NCBI RefSeq assembly: GCF_900013425.1
Contig: NZ_FBXK01000005.1
Location: 124,001-188,000 of the forward strand
Source of the DNA: Sphingobium sp. Z007
GTDB lineage: Bacteria; Pseudomonadota; Alphaproteobacteria; Sphingomonadales; Sphingomonadaceae
DNA length: 64,000 nucleotides
Direction: 5' to 3'
Shown: positions 62,025-64,000 of the stretch, one piece after another
Layout of the letters: each line of letters opens with the position of its first letter
How positions within the stretch are numbered: position 1 is the first letter of the stretch
The notes under the pieces: model-generated
What the model was told of the DNA's origin: nothing
The model's input: the letters and a program-made list of their open reading frames with translations, nothing else
Databases searched by the model: none
Program-made: the position numbers and the translations under genes

Positions 62025-62042
62025 GTTCATATTGAGATGAAC
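62025..62042. promoter_or_regulatory. Second inverted repeat before the Pro/Ala-rich protein
   Basis: GTTCAT-ATTGAG-ATGAAC, 6-bp arms with a 6-base spacer, about 100 bases before the start at 62145. Together with the palindrome at 61970 it lies in the AT-rich promoter region. Confidence 0.35.
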
Positions 62043-62144
62043 GCTTATTCATGTTGTTCACCTTGTCCCCGAACCGTCACAATTCGTCGCGAATCCGATC
62101 CCGTGTCTGCGTTGAATCGCCCGGTCGGCCGTTGGTGCCCTGCT

Positions 62145-63107
62145 ATGACTGGAAATATTCGCACAAACCGCCCCGCCAGGGCCGCGATCGCCGCTGTTCT
62201 GGCTTTGACTGCAACCCCGCTGCTGGCGCAGGCCGCTGCGCCGCCGGTCGCGCCGGAAGCTGCCCCCGCTGCGCCGGTGCCGGTGATGTCGGCACCTGAT
62301 CTTATCGCAGCGCCGACTGCCACGCCGACGCCTGAATTTACCCCTAGCCAGCCGGTGGTGCAGGCCACCCCGCCGCTGGAGGAACGTATAGCCGCCGCGA
62401 CGGCCGCTGCGGAAGCCGAACAGGCTGCGGCCCAGGCCGCCAAGCCTCGTCAGGTGCCGACTCCCTCCGCTGCGCGAACGGTCAACCGCACGGCTGAACC
62501 CGTCGCTGCCCGCCCTGCCGCCGTGACCCCGGTCGCCCCCTCGCCGGTCGAGACGGCACCGCCTGTTCAGTCGGCCCCGGCCATTGTGCCGGTGCAGGAG
62601 GCCGCTCCGGCCGCCCCGGCGGCGCAATCGGTCGCGCGCTCTGACCAAGCAATGCTCTGGGCGCTGGGTGGTGGCGCAATGCTGTTGCTGGGTCTGGGCG
62701 GCGCTGCGTTGATGCGCCGTCGTCGTCCCGATGAAGCGGTCGCTGACGCCGGCATCGCGCCGGTTACGACGTTCGAGCCTGCGCCCGTTCCCCTGACGCC
62801 TGCTCCTGTGATGGCTGCGATCATGCCCCGCCCGGCGCTGGCTACGGCACAGACGGAGGATGCGACGCTCGAAGCAATGGTCGCCGCTGCGCCCAGCGCG
62901 GACAACCCGTTCCTCACCCGGACCAAGAGGCTGCGCCGCGCCCAGCATCTGATCGCCCAGCGCGAAGCCGCCGCGACTGCTCGGCCCGCGCCGCAGACGA
63001 CCCATGCGGAGCCGGCTCCTGCTGCGGCCATGGACCGCAGCCAGACCGTCTATCGCTTCGGCAATGATCGCGTGCCGTCGGGCTTCCTGAAGCCGCGCAC
63101 CCGCTAA
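62145..63107 (+). CDS. Pro/Ala-rich single-pass membrane protein, unknown
   Basis: A 320-residue protein with a signal peptide (ending PLLAQA), a long exported Pro/Ala/Val-rich disordered region (about 30-170), one membrane helix (about 175-195, MLWALGGGAMLLLGLGGAAL) followed by RRRR, and a cytosolic tail ending FGNDRVPSGFLKPRTR. The topology puts the Pro-rich region in the periplasm, where it could span to the wall or outer membrane. Upstream in-frame codons 62037-62144 are excluded because the signal peptide starts at 62145. Function unknown. A strong terminator follows. Confidence 0.78.
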   Translation: MTGNIRTNRPARAAIAAVLALTATPLLAQAAAPPVAPEAAPAAPVPVMSAPDLIAAPTATPTPEFTPSQPVVQATPPLEERIAAATAAAEAEQAAAQAAKPRQVPTPSAARTVNRTAEPVAARPAAVTPVAPSPVETAPPVQSAPAIVPVQEAAPAAPAAQSVARSDQAMLWALGGGAMLLLGLGGAALMRRRRPDEAVADAGIAPVTTFEPAPVPLTPAPVMAAIMPRPALATAQTEDATLEAMVAAAPSADNPFLTRTKRLRRAQHLIAQREAAATARPAPQTTHAEPAPAAAMDRSQTVYRFGNDRVPSGFLKPRTR

Positions 63108-63133
63108 CTAGCAGCGCAAGCTGAACCCCCATG

Positions 63134-63167
63134 GGACGGAAGGCCAACCGGCTTTCCGTCCTTTTTT
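63134..63167 (+). terminator. Strong rho-independent terminator
   Basis: GGACGGAAGGCC, loop AACC, GGCTTTCCGTCC (12-bp stem with one G-T pair) followed by TTTTTT. It ends the preceding gene's transcript before argG. Confidence 0.92.
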
Positions 63168-63258
63168 CATGGAGCCCATCGGTTGCGCTTTGGCCCCCCG
63201 CCTGTTACCGGCGCGCCGGTCATACCCGCGCCCCTTTTACGGAAGAATCGCCCCAGCC

Positions 63259-64000
63259 ATGCCAGCCCCGACACCAGACAAGATCAATCGCATCGTCCTC
63301 GCCTTTTCCGGTGGTCTCGATACCAGCGTGATCCTGAAATGGCTGCAACAGACCTATCAGTGCGAAGTGGTGACCTTCACCGCCGATCTGGGGCAGGGCG
63401 AGGAACTGGAGCCGGCCCGCGCCAAGGCGCGCCTGATGGGCGTCAAGGAAGAACATATCTTCATCGACGACCTGCGCGAGGAATTCGCAAAGGATTATGT
63501 CTTCCCGATGATGCGCTCCAATGCGCTCTACGAAGGCCTCTATCTGCTCGGCACTTCGATCGCCCGACCGCTGATCGCCAAGCGCCAGATCGAGATCGCC
63601 AGGATGCTGGGCGCCGACGCCGTCAGCCATGGCGCAACCGGCAAGGGCAATGACCAGGTGCGCTTTGAACTGGGCTATTACGGTCTCGCCCCTGATATTA
63701 AGGTGATCGCCCCCTGGCGTGAATGGGATTTGACCAGCCGCACCAAGCTGATCGAATTTGCCGAAAAGCATCAGATCCAGATCCCGCGCGACAAGCGCGG
63801 CGAAAGCCCCTTTTCGACCGACGCGAACATGCTGCACACCAGCTCCGAGGGCAAAGTGCTGGAAGATCCGTGGGATGAAGTCCCTGACTATGTCTATTCG
63901 CGCACGGTAAACCCGGAAGACGCGCCCGATGCGCCCGAATATATCACCGTCGATTTCGAACGGGGCGATGGCGTCGCGATCAATGGCGTCGGCATGTCGC
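63259..64000 (+). CDS. argG: Argininosuccinate synthase (5' part)
   Basis: The first 247 codons of ArgG, running off the window end with no stop. ArgG joins citrulline and aspartate with ATP, the penultimate step of arginine synthesis. The N-terminal ATP-binding P-loop FSGGLDTSV is at residues 16-24, and [14 protein letters not shown] is near 133. About 150 residues of the roughly 400-residue enzyme are missing beyond 64000. GGAAGA lies upstream of the start. A terminator separates it from the previous gene. Confidence 0.96.
   Translation, partial: MPAPTPDKINRIVLAFSGGLDTSVILKWLQQTYQCEVVTFTADLGQGEELEPARAKARLMGVKEEHIFIDDLREEFAKDYVFPMMRSNALYEGLYLLGTSIARPLIAKRQIEIARMLGADAVSHGATGKGNDQVRFELGYYGLAPDIKVIAPWREWDLTSRTKLIEFAEKHQIQIPRDKRGESPFSTDANMLHTSSEGKVLEDPWDEVPDYVYSRTVNPEDAPDAPEYITVDFERGDGVAINGVGMS

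Overview
The window reads as chromosomal DNA of a sphingomonad-type alphaproteobacterium (Sphingobium/Sphingomonas group). The reasons are high-GC coding DNA, three large TonB-dependent receptors of sphingomonad style, HisZ next to PurA, an EL222-like LOV-HTH protein, DUF4169 and DUF559 proteins, and dense families of short palindromic intergenic repeats. No rRNA operon, prophage or CRISPR array is visible. There is one tRNA gene (Gly, anticodon TCC) and one IS110/IS1111-type insertion sequence.

Layout. 1-12.2 kb is a catabolic island: TonB receptor, SDR, VanA-like Rieske oxygenase, MerR regulator, Zn alcohol dehydrogenase, cytochrome P450, second TonB receptor and aldehyde dehydrogenase. Together these would import a hydrophobic or aromatic substrate and oxidise it stepwise (hydroxylation or demethylation, then alcohol to aldehyde to acid). 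FadR-type palindromes and a TACGYAA motif link its promoters. 12.2-17.2 kb holds small unknown proteins, a nitroreductase and a tightly coupled set (LOV-HTH blue-light regulator, DUF969, DUF979, DUF2891). 17.2-28 kb is mostly housekeeping: orphan response regulator, dapD, HAD phosphatase, LOG protein, extensin-like lipoprotein, serC, serA, hisZ, purA and an FMN reductase. 28-32.4 kb carries two dicarboxylate symporters around a bestrophin. 32.5-39 kb has pdxH, an outer-membrane protein, a J-protein, BrkB/YihY, fabI, a DUF559 nuclease and aroC. 39-46 kb has an SLC13-like permease, PhzF, a serine hydrolase, a GIY-YIG nuclease and recQ. 46-48.5 kb is a DUF442 phosphatase-like protein and the IS110 element. 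48.5-57.2 kb has lptA/lptC, RNase D, a Gly-rich double cold-shock protein, a second bestrophin, an XRE/ScfR regulator, a PiT phosphate transporter and a Nudix-DUF47 ORF. 57.2-64 kb has a ZnuD-like receptor, LysR, tRNA-Gly, LacI, DUF4169, a Pro/Ala-rich membrane protein and the start of argG.

The most unusual structure is the relation between nucleases and palindromic repeats. A GIY-YIG gene is bracketed by two perfect 31-bp inverted repeats. Separately, a DUF559 (PD-(D/E)XK-like) gene is bracketed by an inverted pair of an unrelated repeat family, and those repeats also supply the ribosome binding sites of the nuclease and of the downstream aroC. Both repeat families occur elsewhere in the window as inverted pairs without a gene. 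This resembles REP/RAYT biology with different enzymes. Other points worth following are the Nudix-PhoU-like fusion beside the phosphate transporter, the light-sensor operon, and the non-coding end of the IS1111-type element as a likely guide-RNA locus.
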